A stretch of 43,348 nucleotides of DNA from Streptosporangiaceae bacterium (GTDB lineage: Bacteria; Actinomycetota; Actinomycetes; Streptosporangiales; Streptosporangiaceae), in contig JAFAZE010000134.1 of assembly GCA_019239975.1 (NCBI GenBank), positions 1 through 43,348 on the forward strand. The letters run 5' to 3'. Below are positions 1-7,975 of the stretch, piece after piece. The notes beneath the pieces were generated by a model. That model was not told the origin of the DNA. It saw only the letters and a list, made by a program, of their open reading frames with translations, and searched no databases. Made by a program: the position numbers and the translations under genes. Each line of letters begins with the position of its first letter. Position 1 is the first letter of the stretch.

Positions 1-100
1 CGGGAGGCCCTCGTGGCCTCTCCGGCCGCGTGATGATACGGCGGGCACCGCAGCGGGTCGGGGGGGTCCGGGGGGGTCGCCCAAGGGGCGACCCCCCCGG
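1..100 (+). repeat. Two-hairpin dispersed repeat, copy 1
   Basis: This stretch matches, in inverted orientation, the sequence at 3122-3212. Shared blocks are CGGGAGGCC, GGCCTC, CCGGCCGCG, GATGATACGGCG and ACCGCAGCGGG, followed by a G-run hairpin. Hairpin 1 is GGGAGGCC (2-9) with GGCCTC (15-20); hairpin 2 is at 68-100. The copy may continue left of the window edge. It is probably a repetitive extragenic element; only two copies are visible here. Confidence 0.6.
68..100. terminator. 15-bp perfect hairpin, terminator-like
   Basis: CCGGGGGGGTCGCCC (68-82) pairs perfectly with GGGCGACCCCCCCGG (86-100) across a 3-nt AAG loop. No T-run follows, as is usual for actinobacterial terminators. It would stop transcription entering from the left before the membrane protein gene at 172. 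It is also the distal part of the repeat at 1-100. Confidence 0.55.
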
Positions 101-171
101 GTGAACACAGCGTTACAACATGTTAATAACCGCCCCCGAACTTCCCGGGCAGCCGCGACGTTCCCATTGCT

Positions 172-924
172 GTGAGCACTTCTCAGCACGGGCCGGATGC
201 GCCGGAAAATCCGGCACGCCGCCCTGTGCCAATGCGGCCCGCGGACCAGCCCGGCGGCCGTATGCTCATCCGCATGCCCGAGCACTCCGAGCATCACCTC
301 GAGCTGCCGCACCCCCGGCGACTGCTGTGGACCGCCGCCTGGAGCATGGCGGAATCGGTCGGCCTCCCGTTCGGCGCCTACGTCGTCGTGACGGACGTGG
401 CAGGCCGGGATCCCGGCCTGCTGGCGGGCCTTGGCGTGGTGTGGCTGCTCATCGTCTTCCGCAAGGTGGTCTCCGGAAGCGTCTCGGCCCTGCTGACGAT
501 CTCGGCGGCGGTGCTCACCGTGCAGACCGCCGTGGTGATCACCACCGGGTACGTATGGATGTACATGCTCCAGTTCCCGCTGGCGAACCTGGCGATGTGT
601 GTGATCTTCGCCTGGACGGCCCCCACCCGCAAGCCCCTGGTGGCGCAGCTCGCCTCGGAGGTCGTGGCGCTCAAGCATCCGTCACCGCACCATGCCGGGC
701 TGCACCGCTTCTTCCAGGGCGTCACCTGGTTCTGGGCCGGCCTGTTCCTGCTGCTGACCCTCGGCATGGCGATCATGATGGTGACCGAGCCGCTCTACCT
801 TTTCATGATCGTGTCCACCGCCACGACGATCGGCCTGATGCTCCTCGGCGCCGCGGTCTGCGTGATCTGGTTCCTCGCCGTCATCCGCCGGTTCGGCCTC
901 CGCCTCCACTTCGCCGCGGCCTAG
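172..924 (+). CDS. Multi-pass membrane protein, unknown function
   Basis: I do not recognise the family with confidence; it resembles DUF3159-type actinobacterial integral membrane proteins. After about 45 polar residues there are roughly five or six hydrophobic segments (first around residues 62-105, last around 205-240), with basic residues in the loops. A signal peptide is not obvious. The GTG at 172 gives 250 residues. ATG codons at 262 and 274 are in frame, and TATGCT just upstream of 274 could be a -10 for a leaderless transcript, so the first 30-34 residues may be untranslated. It stands alone between the hairpin at 68-100 and the convergent nusB. Confidence 0.55.
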   Translation: MSTSQHGPDAPENPARRPVPMRPADQPGGRMLIRMPEHSEHHLELPHPRRLLWTAAWSMAESVGLPFGAYVVVTDVAGRDPGLLAGLGVVWLLIVFRKVVSGSVSALLTISAAVLTVQTAVVITTGYVWMYMLQFPLANLAMCVIFAWTAPTRKPLVAQLASEVVALKHPSPHHAGLHRFFQGVTWFWAGLFLLLTLGMAIMMVTEPLYLFMIVSTATTIGLMLLGAAVCVIWFLAVIRRFGLRLHFAAA

Positions 925-1040
925 CCCGGTCGGCAGAGTTCCGCCTTGTACGCGTACCAGTGAGTAGGTGTCCTGATTTGTCCCCGTTTGCGACCACGGA
1001 ACCCGTACAAAGCCCCAGGGTTACGTGAGCTGCCCCGGAT

Positions 1041-1442
1041 TTACGTGAGCTTGAGGTCCCTGACCCGTGACAGCAGGCCATTGATGAACGCCGGGGAGGC
1101 GTCCGTGGACAGGTCGCGGGCGAGCAGGACGGCTTCGCTGATCGCTACGCCGTCCGGCACGTCGTCGGCCCAGAGCAGCTCGTAGATGCCGAGACGCAGG
1201 ATGTTACGGTCCACGGCCGGCATCCGGTCGAGGGTCCAGTCGACGGCGTTCGCGGAGATCAGTGAGTCGATCTGCTCCTGGTGCGATGCGACGCCGCGGA
1301 CCAGTTCGGCCGCGTACTCGGGCACCGGTGGGCTGCCCAGCGTCATCCGCTCGGCAAGCAGCCCGAGGACACCGATCCCGCGCTGCTCGGCCTCGAAGAG
1401 CACGTCGAGGGCGCGCTTGCGCGCCTTGCTACGCGCGGGCAC
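1041..1442 (-). CDS. nusB: Transcription antitermination factor NusB
   Basis: 133-residue all-helical NusB: binds boxA RNA with NusE (S10) in antitermination and rRNA transcription. The N-terminal ARSKARKRALDVLFEAEQ stretch is the family's RNA-binding arginine-rich start, and the C-terminal AISEAVLLARDLSTD...FINGLLSRV block is diagnostic. It starts with GTG 7 bp after the efp stop, so efp-nusB are co-transcribed and probably coupled; the ribosome-binding site is weak. Its last codons plus stop (AGCTCACGTAA) are repeated about 20 bp downstream at 1021-1031, a small duplication. Length is usual for the family. Confidence 0.95.
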   Translation of the reverse strand: MPARSKARKRALDVLFEAEQRGIGVLGLLAERMTLGSPPVPEYAAELVRGVASHQEQIDSLISANAVDWTLDRMPAVDRNILRLGIYELLWADDVPDGVAISEAVLLARDLSTDASPAFINGLLSRVRDLKLT

Positions 1443-1449
1443 TACGAGC

Positions 1450-2007
1450 TCACGCGCGCCCGAGGTACTGGCCGGTGCGGGTGTCCACCTTGATCTTCTC
1501 GCCGGTCGTGATGAACAGCGGCACCTGGATCTGGGCCCCGGTCTCCAGCGTGGCCGGCTTGGTGCCGCCCGTCGACCGGTCCCCCTGCAGGCCCGGGTCG
1601 GTCTGGCTGACGGTCAGCTCCACCGCGGCCGGCAGGTCGACGTACAGCGCGGTGCCCTCGTTCAGCGCGACCGTCGCCGTCTGGGACTCCAGCAGGTAGT
1701 TCGCCGCGTCGCCGACGACGGACGACGGGACGTGCGGCTGGTCATAGGTCTCGGTGTCCATGAACACGAAGTCGTCGCCCTCGCGGTACAGGTACTGCAT
1801 CTCACGCTTGTCGACGCTGGCCACGTCGACCTTGACGCCCGCGTTGAAGGTCTTGTCGACGACCTTGCCGGACAGCACGTTCTTCAGCTTGGTGCGCACG
1901 AAAGCGCCGCCCTTGCCGGGCTTGACGTGCTGGAATTCAACGACGTTCCACAGCTGCCCGTCAAGGTTCAGCGTCATGCCGTTCTTCAGGTCGTTCGTGG
2001 TTGCCAA
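1450..2007 (-). CDS. efp: Translation elongation factor P
   Basis: 185 residues with the three beta-barrel domains of EF-P, which enters the ribosomal E site and relieves stalling at polyproline. The domain I loop reads [10 protein letters not shown] with Lys32 at the tip. Many actinobacterial EF-Ps have PGKGP here and act unmodified; this one has PGKGG. The C-terminal domain keeps [16 protein letters not shown]. The start is TTG at 2007, chosen because ACGGAG lies at proper spacing and homologous starts fit [10 protein letters not shown]. The first 47 bp lie inside the extended 3' end of pepQ, so the genes are likely coupled. Confidence 0.95.
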   Translation of the reverse strand: MATTNDLKNGMTLNLDGQLWNVVEFQHVKPGKGGAFVRTKLKNVLSGKVVDKTFNAGVKVDVASVDKREMQYLYREGDDFVFMDTETYDQPHVPSSVVGDAANYLLESQTATVALNEGTALYVDLPAAVELTVSQTDPGLQGDRSTGGTKPATLETGAQIQVPLFITTGEKIKVDTRTGQYLGRA

Positions 2008-3103
2008 AGTATCGTCTCCGTAACAGGACGAGCAGTTCTCTAGTGGTCGAAGTCAGCAGCCGGGCTCCGCCGCCGGCCGCCACGACGAGCACGTCCTCGA
2101 TCCGGACGCCCCCCTTGCCGGGCAGGTAGACACCGGGCTCGACGGTGACAGGAACCCCGCTGGCAAGCTTACCCGTTCTTCCGTACCCGATCAGCGGCGC
2201 TTCGTGGACCTCGAGCCCGACCCCGTGCCCGAGCCCGTGCTGGAAATGCTCGCCGTGGCCAGCCTCGGCGATCAGGTCCCGCGCGGCCGCGTCCACCTCG
2301 GCCACGTCGGCGCCGGGCTCGGCGGCCTCGATACCCGCGCGCTGCGCGGCGGCGGCGAGCTCGTAGACGTCGCGCTGCCAGCCGGCCGGCTCGCCGACCG
2401 CCACGGTACGGGTCATGTCCGCGTGGTAACCGCGGTAGAGCGCGCCGAAGTCGATCGTGACGAAATCCCCGCGGCGCAGCGGCCGGTCGCCCGGCGAATG
2501 GTGCGGGATCGCGCCGTTGGGGCCGCTCGCGACGATCGTGTCGAACGCGGGCTTGTCCGCCCCGAGCAGGGTCATCCGGTGGTCAAGGGCGGCAGCCAGC
2601 GCCCGTTCGGTAAGACCTGGACGGATGCTGGGCAGGACGTCGGCGATGGCCTGCGAGCTGATCCGGCAGGCGGTGGACAGCAGCTCCAGCTCGGACGGAT
2701 CCTTGACCGTCCGTAGTTCCTCGATTTTTCTTCCAAACGGGACGGTGGCGACCCCCTCGGCCGCGGTCACCAGGGCGGCGTGGCGCTCCACCGTCATCTC
2801 GTGCGCCTCGACGGCGACCGTGCGCATCCCGCGCCGTGTCATCTCCGCGGCCAGCCGGGGCTCGGTGAACCGGTCGACGACCAGCTCGAGATCGGGGCAG
2901 TCCCGCTCGGCGGCCAGCGCGTACCGCGAGTCGGTGGCCAGCAGGCCAGCGCCGTCGGCGGGCAGCAGCAGCGCGGCGTTGGAGCTGGCCAGCCCGGTCA
3001 GGTAGCGGACGTTCGGCCCGGCGGTGACGAGCACCGCGTCCGCGCCGAGCCCGGCCACCATCTTCCGCGCGCGCTCCCTGCGCGCCGCCTCGATATCCGG
3101 CAT
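1961..3103 (-). CDS. pepQ: Xaa-Pro peptidase, M24 family
   Basis: Cytosolic metallopeptidase that removes residues ahead of proline. Creatinase-like N-terminal domain about 1-130, then the pita-bread catalytic domain with all five metal ligands visible: Asp218 (VTIDFGA), Asp229 (HADMTRT), His293 ([10 protein letters not shown]), Glu322 (VEPGVY) and Glu336 (RIEDV). Family members normally end at RELLVL; here reading continues about 20 residues ([10 protein letters not shown]...) into efp because the usual stop is absent. A TAGAGT -10 box (3110-3115) ends 6 nt before the ATG, suggesting a leaderless transcript. It heads a pepQ-efp-nusB operon. Confidence 0.93.
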   Translation of the reverse strand: MPDIEAARRERARKMVAGLGADAVLVTAGPNVRYLTGLASSNAALLLPADGAGLLATDSRYALAAERDCPDLELVVDRFTEPRLAAEMTRRGMRTVAVEAHEMTVERHAALVTAAEGVATVPFGRKIEELRTVKDPSELELLSTACRISSQAIADVLPSIRPGLTERALAAALDHRMTLLGADKPAFDTIVASGPNGAIPHHSPGDRPLRRGDFVTIDFGALYRGYHADMTRTVAVGEPAGWQRDVYELAAAAQRAGIEAAEPGADVAEVDAAARDLIAEAGHGEHFQHGLGHGVGLEVHEAPLIGYGRTGKLASGVPVTVEPGVYLPGKGGVRIEDVLVVAAGGGARLLTSTTRELLVLLRRRYFGNHERPEERHDAEP

Positions 3104-3121
3104 GCACCGACTCTAGCTCTG

Positions 3122-3212
3122 CTAGCCCCGGGGGGGCGAAGCCCCCCGGACCCCCGCCCGCTGCGGTTCTCGCCGTATCATCGCGCGGCCGGGGAGGCCG
3201 CAGGGGCCTCCC
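3122..3212 (-). repeat. Two-hairpin dispersed repeat, copy 2
   Basis: Inverted copy of the element at 1-100. Read on the minus strand it has hairpin 1, GGGAGGCC with GGCCTCCC (3192-3199 and 3205-3212, perfect 8-bp stem), the block GATGATACGGCG, and hairpin 2, CCGGGGGG with CCCCCCGG (3128-3135 and 3142-3149). The hairpin loop sequences differ between copies while the stems are kept, which points to selection or mobility of a structured repeat. It lies just upstream of pepQ. Confidence 0.6.
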
Positions 3213-3234
3213 GCGGGCCGCGCGATCGCGGAAT

Positions 3235-3256
3235 GTGAGCCGCGATTGCGGCTCAC
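3235..3256. promoter_or_regulatory. Perfect 9-bp inverted repeat, possible operator
   Basis: GTGAGCCGC (3235-3243), a 4-bp GATT spacer, then GCGGCTCAC (3248-3256). It lies in the divergent interval between pepQ and the ECF sigma gene. The symmetry fits a dimeric regulator site or a hairpin; I cannot assign a regulator. Confidence 0.35.
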
Positions 3257-3371
3257 TCCGCGCCAGCCGCCGTAGGGTCTTCCTTCTTCTTTTCGCTTCC
3301 GGAACCCGAAACGCTCATGGCGGCAGCGGGTGATTAGGGGTGGAAGCCTATACATAGGGAGGCCTGCCGCC

Positions 3372-3392
3372 ATGATCGGACATGTCAGTTAG
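3372..3392 (+). CDS. Possible 6-codon leader overlapping the sigma start
   Basis: ATG at 3372 encodes MIGHVS and stops at 3390-3392, overlapping the start of the sigma gene at 3382 in another frame. A good Shine-Dalgarno (AGGGAGG, 3356-3362) lies 9 nt before this ATG but 19 nt before the sigma ATG. Ribosomes may therefore load on the leader and reinitiate. It may equally be chance. Confidence 0.25.
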   Translation: MIGHVS

Positions 3393-4038
3393 CCGGGCGG
3401 ACGACGGGAGCGCCGCGGCGGAGCGGAGCGCGGCGGCGGAGCGGAGCACCGCGCGGGACGGCGAGCCGAGCGACGCGGACCTGATCGGACGGTCGGTGCG
3501 CGACCCGGGCTGCTTCGCGCCTGTCTTCGACCGGCACGTGGACGAGATCCTGCGCTACGTGCACGCCCGGATCGGACCGGATCTGGCCGAGGACATCACG
3601 GCGGAGACGTTCCTGGCGGCCTTCCGGCACCGGGACCGGTACGATGCCTCGCGATCCGACGCCCGGCCCTGGCTGTACGGAATCGCGGTACGGCTGATAG
3701 GCAAGCACCGCCGGGCCGAGGCACGGCGGCTGCGGCTGCTGCGCTCGGCGCCGGCCGAGGTCGCGGCGGAGGACTTCGGCGCCCGGAGCGCCGAGCGGGT
3801 GACCGCCGAACGGCTGCGGCCGCGCCTCGTCGCGGTCCTCCGCGGCCTGCCGAGGCAGGACCGGGAACTCCTCCTGCTCGTCGCGTGGGCCGGCCTGACC
3901 TACGAGGAGTCGGCCCAGGTTCTCGGCATCACCACGGGCGCGGTGCGGTCCCGCCTGAACCGAATCCGGGTCAGGGTGCGGGCGGCCCTGGGCGGGATCA
4001 ACCCAGTGCACGCAGACGAGGAGGACGATCATGGATGA
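3382..4038 (+). CDS. ECF RNA polymerase sigma factor
   Basis: 218-residue sigma-70 family member with only regions 2 and 4. Region 2 is about residues 35-105 (FDRHVDEILRYVHARIG, then TAETFLAAFRHRDRYD with the core-binding pattern). Region 4 is about 150-205 (LPRQDRELLLLVAWAGLTYE, then an HTH at SAQVLGITTGAVRSRLNRIR). The Ala/Glu/Ser-rich first 25 residues contain a short ERSAAA repeat and may not be functional. The next gene starts 8 bp before its stop behind a strong GAGGAGG site, so the pair is translationally coupled. The partner has one membrane segment and may act as its anti-sigma factor or sensor. Confidence 0.88.
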   Translation: MSVSRADDGSAAAERSAAAERSTARDGEPSDADLIGRSVRDPGCFAPVFDRHVDEILRYVHARIGPDLAEDITAETFLAAFRHRDRYDASRSDARPWLYGIAVRLIGKHRRAEARRLRLLRSAPAEVAAEDFGARSAERVTAERLRPRLVAVLRGLPRQDRELLLLVAWAGLTYEESAQVLGITTGAVRSRLNRIRVRVRAALGGINPVHADEEDDHG

Positions 4039-4705
4039 GATCACGCTGTTCGCGGTGCTGAAGCCGCCGCCGGACGACGGCGCGGCGCGGTCCCGTGCGC
4101 GCATCCGCGCCCGCCTGGACGCGGCGCTCGCCGGCCCGGGCGCGCGGACCGGAGGCGCCGGGGTCACCGCGGGGCCGGGAAGGCACCGCCGGCTCATCGC
4201 CCTGGGTATCGCGGCCGTCGCGGCCGCGTGCGCCGCCATCGTGGTGCCTTCCGTCCTGCCGGGCGGCACCTCCACGCCGCTCGTCAGCAAGGCCTGGGCG
4301 GTCCAGCGGAACTCCGATGGCACCGTCACGGCGTGGGTCGCGCAGCTCGCCTACGACCCGGCCGGCCTGCAGCGGGCGCTGCGGGCCGAGGGCGTGCCCG
4401 CGCTCGTGCGGTTCAGCGAGGTGAGCGACCCCGGCTACCGGCTGGGACAGCCGGCCGACGTCCCCGGCCTGTGCATACCGCCGGCCCGGGACCTGGAGCC
4501 GATGCCGGTCCTGCAGGCCGTCGTCATCCCGCGCACGGCCTATGACGGACCATACCAGCGGCACGAGTTCGTCATCCATCCGTCGGCCATGCCGCCGGGA
4601 GCGGCGCTGTACATCAGCGACGTCCGGATACTCAACAGCGGCTACCAGCGCGCCGCGGCCTTCACCATCCGGGTCCTCAAGACCGATCGCCTCCCGGGTT
4701 GCTAG
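4031..4705 (+). CDS. Single-pass membrane protein paired with ECF sigma (CU044_5270-like)
   Basis: 224 residues: a cytoplasmic N-terminus (1-53, Arg-rich around 20-30), one hydrophobic segment about 55-76, and an extracytoplasmic domain of about 145 residues with Cys near residues 156 and 224. This layout matches the CU044_5270-type proteins that follow ECF sigma genes in actinobacteria. No classical anti-sigma zinc motif (HxxxCxxC) is present. Inference: it modulates the upstream sigma factor or senses an envelope signal. Its TAG stop and the TAG of the convergent oxidoreductase gene share one palindromic CTAG at 4702-4705. Confidence 0.6.
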   Translation: MDEITLFAVLKPPPDDGAARSRARIRARLDAALAGPGARTGGAGVTAGPGRHRRLIALGIAAVAAACAAIVVPSVLPGGTSTPLVSKAWAVQRNSDGTVTAWVAQLAYDPAGLQRALRAEGVPALVRFSEVSDPGYRLGQPADVPGLCIPPARDLEPMPVLQAVVIPRTAYDGPYQRHEFVIHPSAMPPGAALYISDVRILNSGYQRAAAFTIRVLKTDRLPGC

Positions 4706-5736
4706 GCGGCGAGGTCGCGGATCCGCTCGATGAGGGCGACGCGGCCGGTGTGACCGGGGGCCAGCGGGGCGACGTTGAGCGTGGTGACACCCGCCTCGCG
4801 CAGGGCCGCCAGCCGGTCGCGCACGTAGCCCTCGGGGCCGATCAGCGACGTGCGCTCCAGCAGATCCGCCGGCACCAGCGCGGCGGCCTCGTCCTTGCGG
4901 CCGGCCAGGTACGCGTCCTGGATCGCCGCCGCTTCGGCTTCGTAGCCGAAGCGGCGGGCCAGGTCGTTGTAGAAGTTGCGGCCGCGCGCGCCCATCCCGC
5001 CGATGTACAGCGCGAAGAAGGGCCGGGCTAGGTCGCGCAGCCCGGTGACATCCTCGCCGATGGCGAGCGGGGCCTGCGTTATCACGTCCAGTTCGCCGAG
5101 CTCCGGGGCGCGCCTGGCGCGGCCGGCGGCCAGCGCGTCACCCCACACCGAGCTGGCCTTCTCGGGCACGTAGAAGATCGGCTGCCAGCCTTCGGCCAGC
5201 TCGGCGGCGAGCTCGACGTTCTTCGGGCCGAGCGCCGCCAGCACGACGGGGATACGCTCCCGGACCGGGTGGTTGATCAGCTTGAGCGGCTTGCCGAGGC
5301 CGGTGCCGCCCTCGAGCGGGATCGTGTAATGGCGGCCGTGATACTCCAGCCGCTCGCGGCGCCAGACCATCCGGCAGATCTCGATCAGCTCCCGGCTGCG
5401 CCCGACCGGCGCGTCATACGGCACGCCGTGCCAGCCCTCGATGACCTGCGGCCCGGACGAGCCGATTCCCATCGTGAACCTTCCGCCCGAGACGTAGTCC
5501 AGCCCGGCGGCGGTCATCGCGGTCAGCGCGGGCGTGCGGGAGTACAGCTGCAGGATACCGGAGGCGATCTGGAGCCGGGAGGTCTTCGCGGCGATGTAGC
5601 CGAGCTGGCTCACCGCGTCATAGCTGTACGCCTCGGGCACGAACACGATGTCCAGCCCCGCGTTCTCGAAATCGCCGAGCTCGGCCACGGTCTCGGCGAA
5701 GCCGCCCGCGTAGTTGAGCGACATTCCCAAACGCAT
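4702..5736 (-). CDS. LLM-class F420-dependent oxidoreductase
   Basis: 344-residue luciferase-like TIM-barrel. Family signs are the N-terminal GMSLNYAGGFAETVAELGDF, the VFVPEAYSYDAVSQLGYIAA block, RLQIASGILQLYSRTPALTA and the TMGIGSSGPQVIEGWHG motif, followed by HYTIPL...GKPLKL. Actinobacterial members with this pattern use coenzyme F420; the substrate cannot be read from sequence. Shine-Dalgarno GGGAAGG precedes the ATG. It lies between aroQ and pepQ on the same strand, where the two are neighbours in many actinobacteria, so it appears to be an insertion into the cluster. It overlaps the convergent gene by 4 bp. Confidence 0.85.
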   Translation of the reverse strand: MRLGMSLNYAGGFAETVAELGDFENAGLDIVFVPEAYSYDAVSQLGYIAAKTSRLQIASGILQLYSRTPALTAMTAAGLDYVSGGRFTMGIGSSGPQVIEGWHGVPYDAPVGRSRELIEICRMVWRRERLEYHGRHYTIPLEGGTGLGKPLKLINHPVRERIPVVLAALGPKNVELAAELAEGWQPIFYVPEKASSVWGDALAAGRARRAPELGELDVITQAPLAIGEDVTGLRDLARPFFALYIGGMGARGRNFYNDLARRFGYEAEAAAIQDAYLAGRKDEAAALVPADLLERTSLIGPEGYVRDRLAALREAGVTTLNVAPLAPGHTGRVALIERIRDLAA

Positions 5737-5803
5737 TGGATGAGCCTTCCCGTTGAGTTACCGCAGCAGCCTACCGGGGCCGAGCTGAACCCCACGAGGA
5801 CGA

Positions 5804-6286
5804 TCACGGGGACTCGCCGCCCGTTCCCGCCGCTCGCGCCTCCGCGGTCAGCTCGGCCACCGCCTGCAGCGCGAGCTGGTAGGACAGAAAGCCGAACCCG
5901 GCGATGATCCCGTCCGCCACGGGCGTGATCACCGATTCGCGGCGGAACGGCTCGGCCGCCGCGCGGGCCGCGATGTTGGAGATGTGCACCTCGACCAGCG
6001 GCGCGGTGCGCATCTTCAGCGCGTCCATCAGCGCGTAGGAGTAATGCGTGAGCGCGCCCGCGTTCAGGACGACCGGCAGCCGGGCGTCCGCCGCCTCGTG
6101 CACCCAGCCGATCAGCTCGGCCTCGCTGTCGGTCTGCCGCACGTCGACGTGCAGGCCGAGCTTACGGCCGGTGTCACGGCACACCTCGACGAGCTCGCCG
6201 TAGGTCACCCTCCCGTAGATTTCCGGCTCGCGCATGCCGAGCCTGCCCAGATTCGGGCCGTTCAGCACGAGCACCTGGCTGATCAT
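5804..6286 (-). CDS. aroQ: 3-Dehydroquinate dehydratase, type II
   Basis: Third shikimate-pathway step: dehydration of 3-dehydroquinate to 3-dehydroshikimate by a cytosolic dodecamer. With the ATG at 6286 as residue 1 (GGAGG 7 nt upstream, ATGA overlap with the aroB stop), the catalytic residues fall at Arg19, Tyr24, Asn75, His81 and His101, as in mycobacterial AroQ, which supports this start over the GTG at 6292. Differences from the usual pattern are LNGPNLGRLG (normally NLNLLG) and NAGALTHYSYAL (normally NPGAYTHTSVAL). The Pro-to-Ala and Tyr-to-Leu changes lie in the active-site strand. Last gene of the aroC-K-B-Q operon. Confidence 0.95.
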   Translation of the reverse strand: MISQVLVLNGPNLGRLGMREPEIYGRVTYGELVEVCRDTGRKLGLHVDVRQTDSEAELIGWVHEAADARLPVVLNAGALTHYSYALMDALKMRTAPLVEVHISNIAARAAAEPFRRESVITPVADGIIAGFGFLSYQLALQAVAELTAEARAAGTGGESP

Positions 6287-7359
6287 GCGCACACCTCCAC
6301 ATACGCCCGTTCCAGGAGATCCTCCGGGGGATCGTCGAGGATGGCGGGGCGCGCCACGTCGTCCAGCACGACGAGCCGCAGCCGCGCGCCGCGGCTCTTC
6401 TTGTCCACGCTCATCGCCGCCCGCAGCTCGTCCCAGGCGCCGCGGCGGTACGCGATGGGCAGGCCGGCCGCGCGGAGGAGTTCCCGGTGCAGCGCCACCG
6501 CCTTTTCGTCCAGCCGCCCGGCCAGCCGGCTCACCTCCGCCACGTATACCATGCCGATGGCGACCGCGTGGCCGTGCCGGAACCGGTATCCCTCCACCCG
6601 CTCTATCGCATGGCCCAGCGTGTGCCCGTAGTTGAGCATCTCGCGCGGCCCCGCCTCGCGCAGGTCCGCCGAGACCACCGACGCCTTGACCCGTACCGCG
6701 CGCTCGACCAGCTCACGGGTGTGGACCCCGTACGGCACGCCCGCGGCCTCCGGGTCGTCGCCGACCAGCCGGAGGATCTCCGGGTCGGCGACGAAGCCGG
6801 CCTTGATGACCTCGGCCAGCCCGCTCACGTAGTCCGGCCGGGGCAGCGTCGCCAGCGTCGCGAGGTCGGCCAGCACGCCGCCCGGCGGGTGGAACGCGCC
6901 GACCAGGTTCTTGCCCTCCGGGATGTCGACCGCGGTCTTGCCGCCGACCGCCGCGTCCACCATGCCGAGCAGCGTGGTGGGCACCAGCACCGCCCGCACG
7001 CCGCGCAGCCAGGTCGCGGCCACGAACCCGGCCAGGTCGGTCGCCGCTCCCCCGCCGATCCCCACGACACAGTCCGAACGGCCGATGCGGTGCGCCGCGA
7101 GCCGCGACCACAGCCGGGCGGCGACGGCGACCTGCTTGGCCTCCTCGCCGTCGGGTATCTCCTCCGCGTCCACCTGGTAGCCGGCGTCCGCGAGCGCCCC
7201 GCAGGCCGGGCGCGCGATCGCGGCCACCCCGGCGGCGTGGACGACCGCCACCGCGCGCGCCTTCGGCCCGACGAGCGCGGGCAGCTCGCTCAGCACCCCG
7301 GTGCCGACGACCACGTCGTACGGGTGCTCCCCGCCCACCGGAATCCGCGTCACCGTCAC
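6283..7359 (-). CDS. aroB: 3-Dehydroquinate synthase
   Basis: Second shikimate step: NAD-dependent cyclisation of DAHP to 3-dehydroquinate. Motifs: GIGGGAATDLAGFVAATWLR (nucleotide binding), TAVDIPEGKNLVGAFHPP, GLAEVIKAG (metal ligand Glu), NYGHTLGHAIE and FRHGHAVAIG (metal ligand His residues). The reading frame is open to 7428, but I place the start at GTG 7359 (358 residues) because GGAGG lies 10 nt upstream and homologues begin with the VTRIPVGG-like strand. ATGA overlap with aroQ. The 109 bp up to aroK hold the palindrome doublet at 7412-7466. Confidence 0.95.
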   Translation of the reverse strand: MTVTRIPVGGEHPYDVVVGTGVLSELPALVGPKARAVAVVHAAGVAAIARPACGALADAGYQVDAEEIPDGEEAKQVAVAARLWSRLAAHRIGRSDCVVGIGGGAATDLAGFVAATWLRGVRAVLVPTTLLGMVDAAVGGKTAVDIPEGKNLVGAFHPPGGVLADLATLATLPRPDYVSGLAEVIKAGFVADPEILRLVGDDPEAAGVPYGVHTRELVERAVRVKASVVSADLREAGPREMLNYGHTLGHAIERVEGYRFRHGHAVAIGMVYVAEVSRLAGRLDEKAVALHRELLRAAGLPIAYRRGAWDELRAAMSVDKKSRGARLRLVVLDDVARPAILDDPPEDLLERAYVEVCA

Positions 7360-7411
7360 CGGCGCACTCCCTCCACCCGGCCCACAGGCCCCCGCCAACC
7401 GCCGGCCGCGC

Positions 7412-7466
7412 GGGGCCAAATGCGCCAACGGCCCCGTCCAGTGGGGCCAAATGCGCCAGCGGCCCC
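7412..7466. repeat. 24-bp palindrome doublet, copy A/B
   Basis: Two 24-bp units with GGGGCC/GGCCCC ends and a TGCGCCA(A/G)C core (7412-7435 and 7443-7466) are separated by GTCCAGT. The same doublet, in inverse orientation and with the same 7-bp spacing, lies at 41808-41862. In the transcript each unit can form a hairpin between aroK and aroB, where it could adjust expression within the operon. Confidence 0.65.
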
Positions 7467-7468
7467 GA

Positions 7469-7975
7469 TCATGAACCGTTTCCTTTCAGGCGGGCCGCCA
7501 GGCCGGCGGCGATCTCCTCGGGAGACTGCTCGTCCGTCGGCACGGTGATCGATGCCAGCTCCTCGTACACCGGGCGGCGCTGCTCCAGCATGACGCGCAG
7601 CATGCCGCGCGGGTTGCCGGGCACGACGACGCGCGGCCGGTCCATGCCGGTGCGCCGGGCGACCGCCGGGAACCCGGCGGACAGGTGGACGACAGGCAGC
7701 CCGGCCAGCCGGCGGCGCACGCCCGGGTCGAGCACGGCGCCGCTGCCGAGGGCGATGACCCCTTCCGGGGTCTCGAGCGCGCGCGCCGCCGCGGCGCGCT
7801 CGAGGTCGCGGAACACCGGCTCGCCGTCCTCGACGAACACGTCGCCGGCCGGTTTGCCGGCCGCCTTCTCGACCTCGGCGTCGGTGTCGGCGAACGGCAC
7901 GCCGAGCCGCTCGGCCAGCAGCTCGCCGACCGTCGACTTGCCCGCGCCCGGCGGCCCGATCAGGACGACCTTCAC
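7469..7975 (-). CDS. aroK: Shikimate kinase
   Basis: Phosphorylates shikimate at O3 with ATP. P-loop GPPGAGKST at residues 7-15, DTD near 33-35 and FRDLER near 56-61 (substrate Asp and Arg). GSGAVL replaces the common GGGAVL glycine-rich strand, and DRPRVV stands in the lid region where RPLL is usual. 168 residues, normal length. Its ATG overlaps the aroC stop as ATGA, so aroC-aroK are coupled; the gap to aroB carries the hairpin doublet. Confidence 0.95.
   Translation of the reverse strand: MKVVLIGPPGAGKSTVGELLAERLGVPFADTDAEVEKAAGKPAGDVFVEDGEPVFRDLERAAAARALETPEGVIALGSGAVLDPGVRRRLAGLPVVHLSAGFPAVARRTGMDRPRVVVPGNPRGMLRVMLEQRRPVYEELASITVPTDEQSPEEIAAGLAARLKGNGS

Noticed and set aside
4702..4705. 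Shared CTAG as stop codon for both convergent genes
   Set aside because: Real but common for tightly packed convergent genes; no functional meaning inferred.
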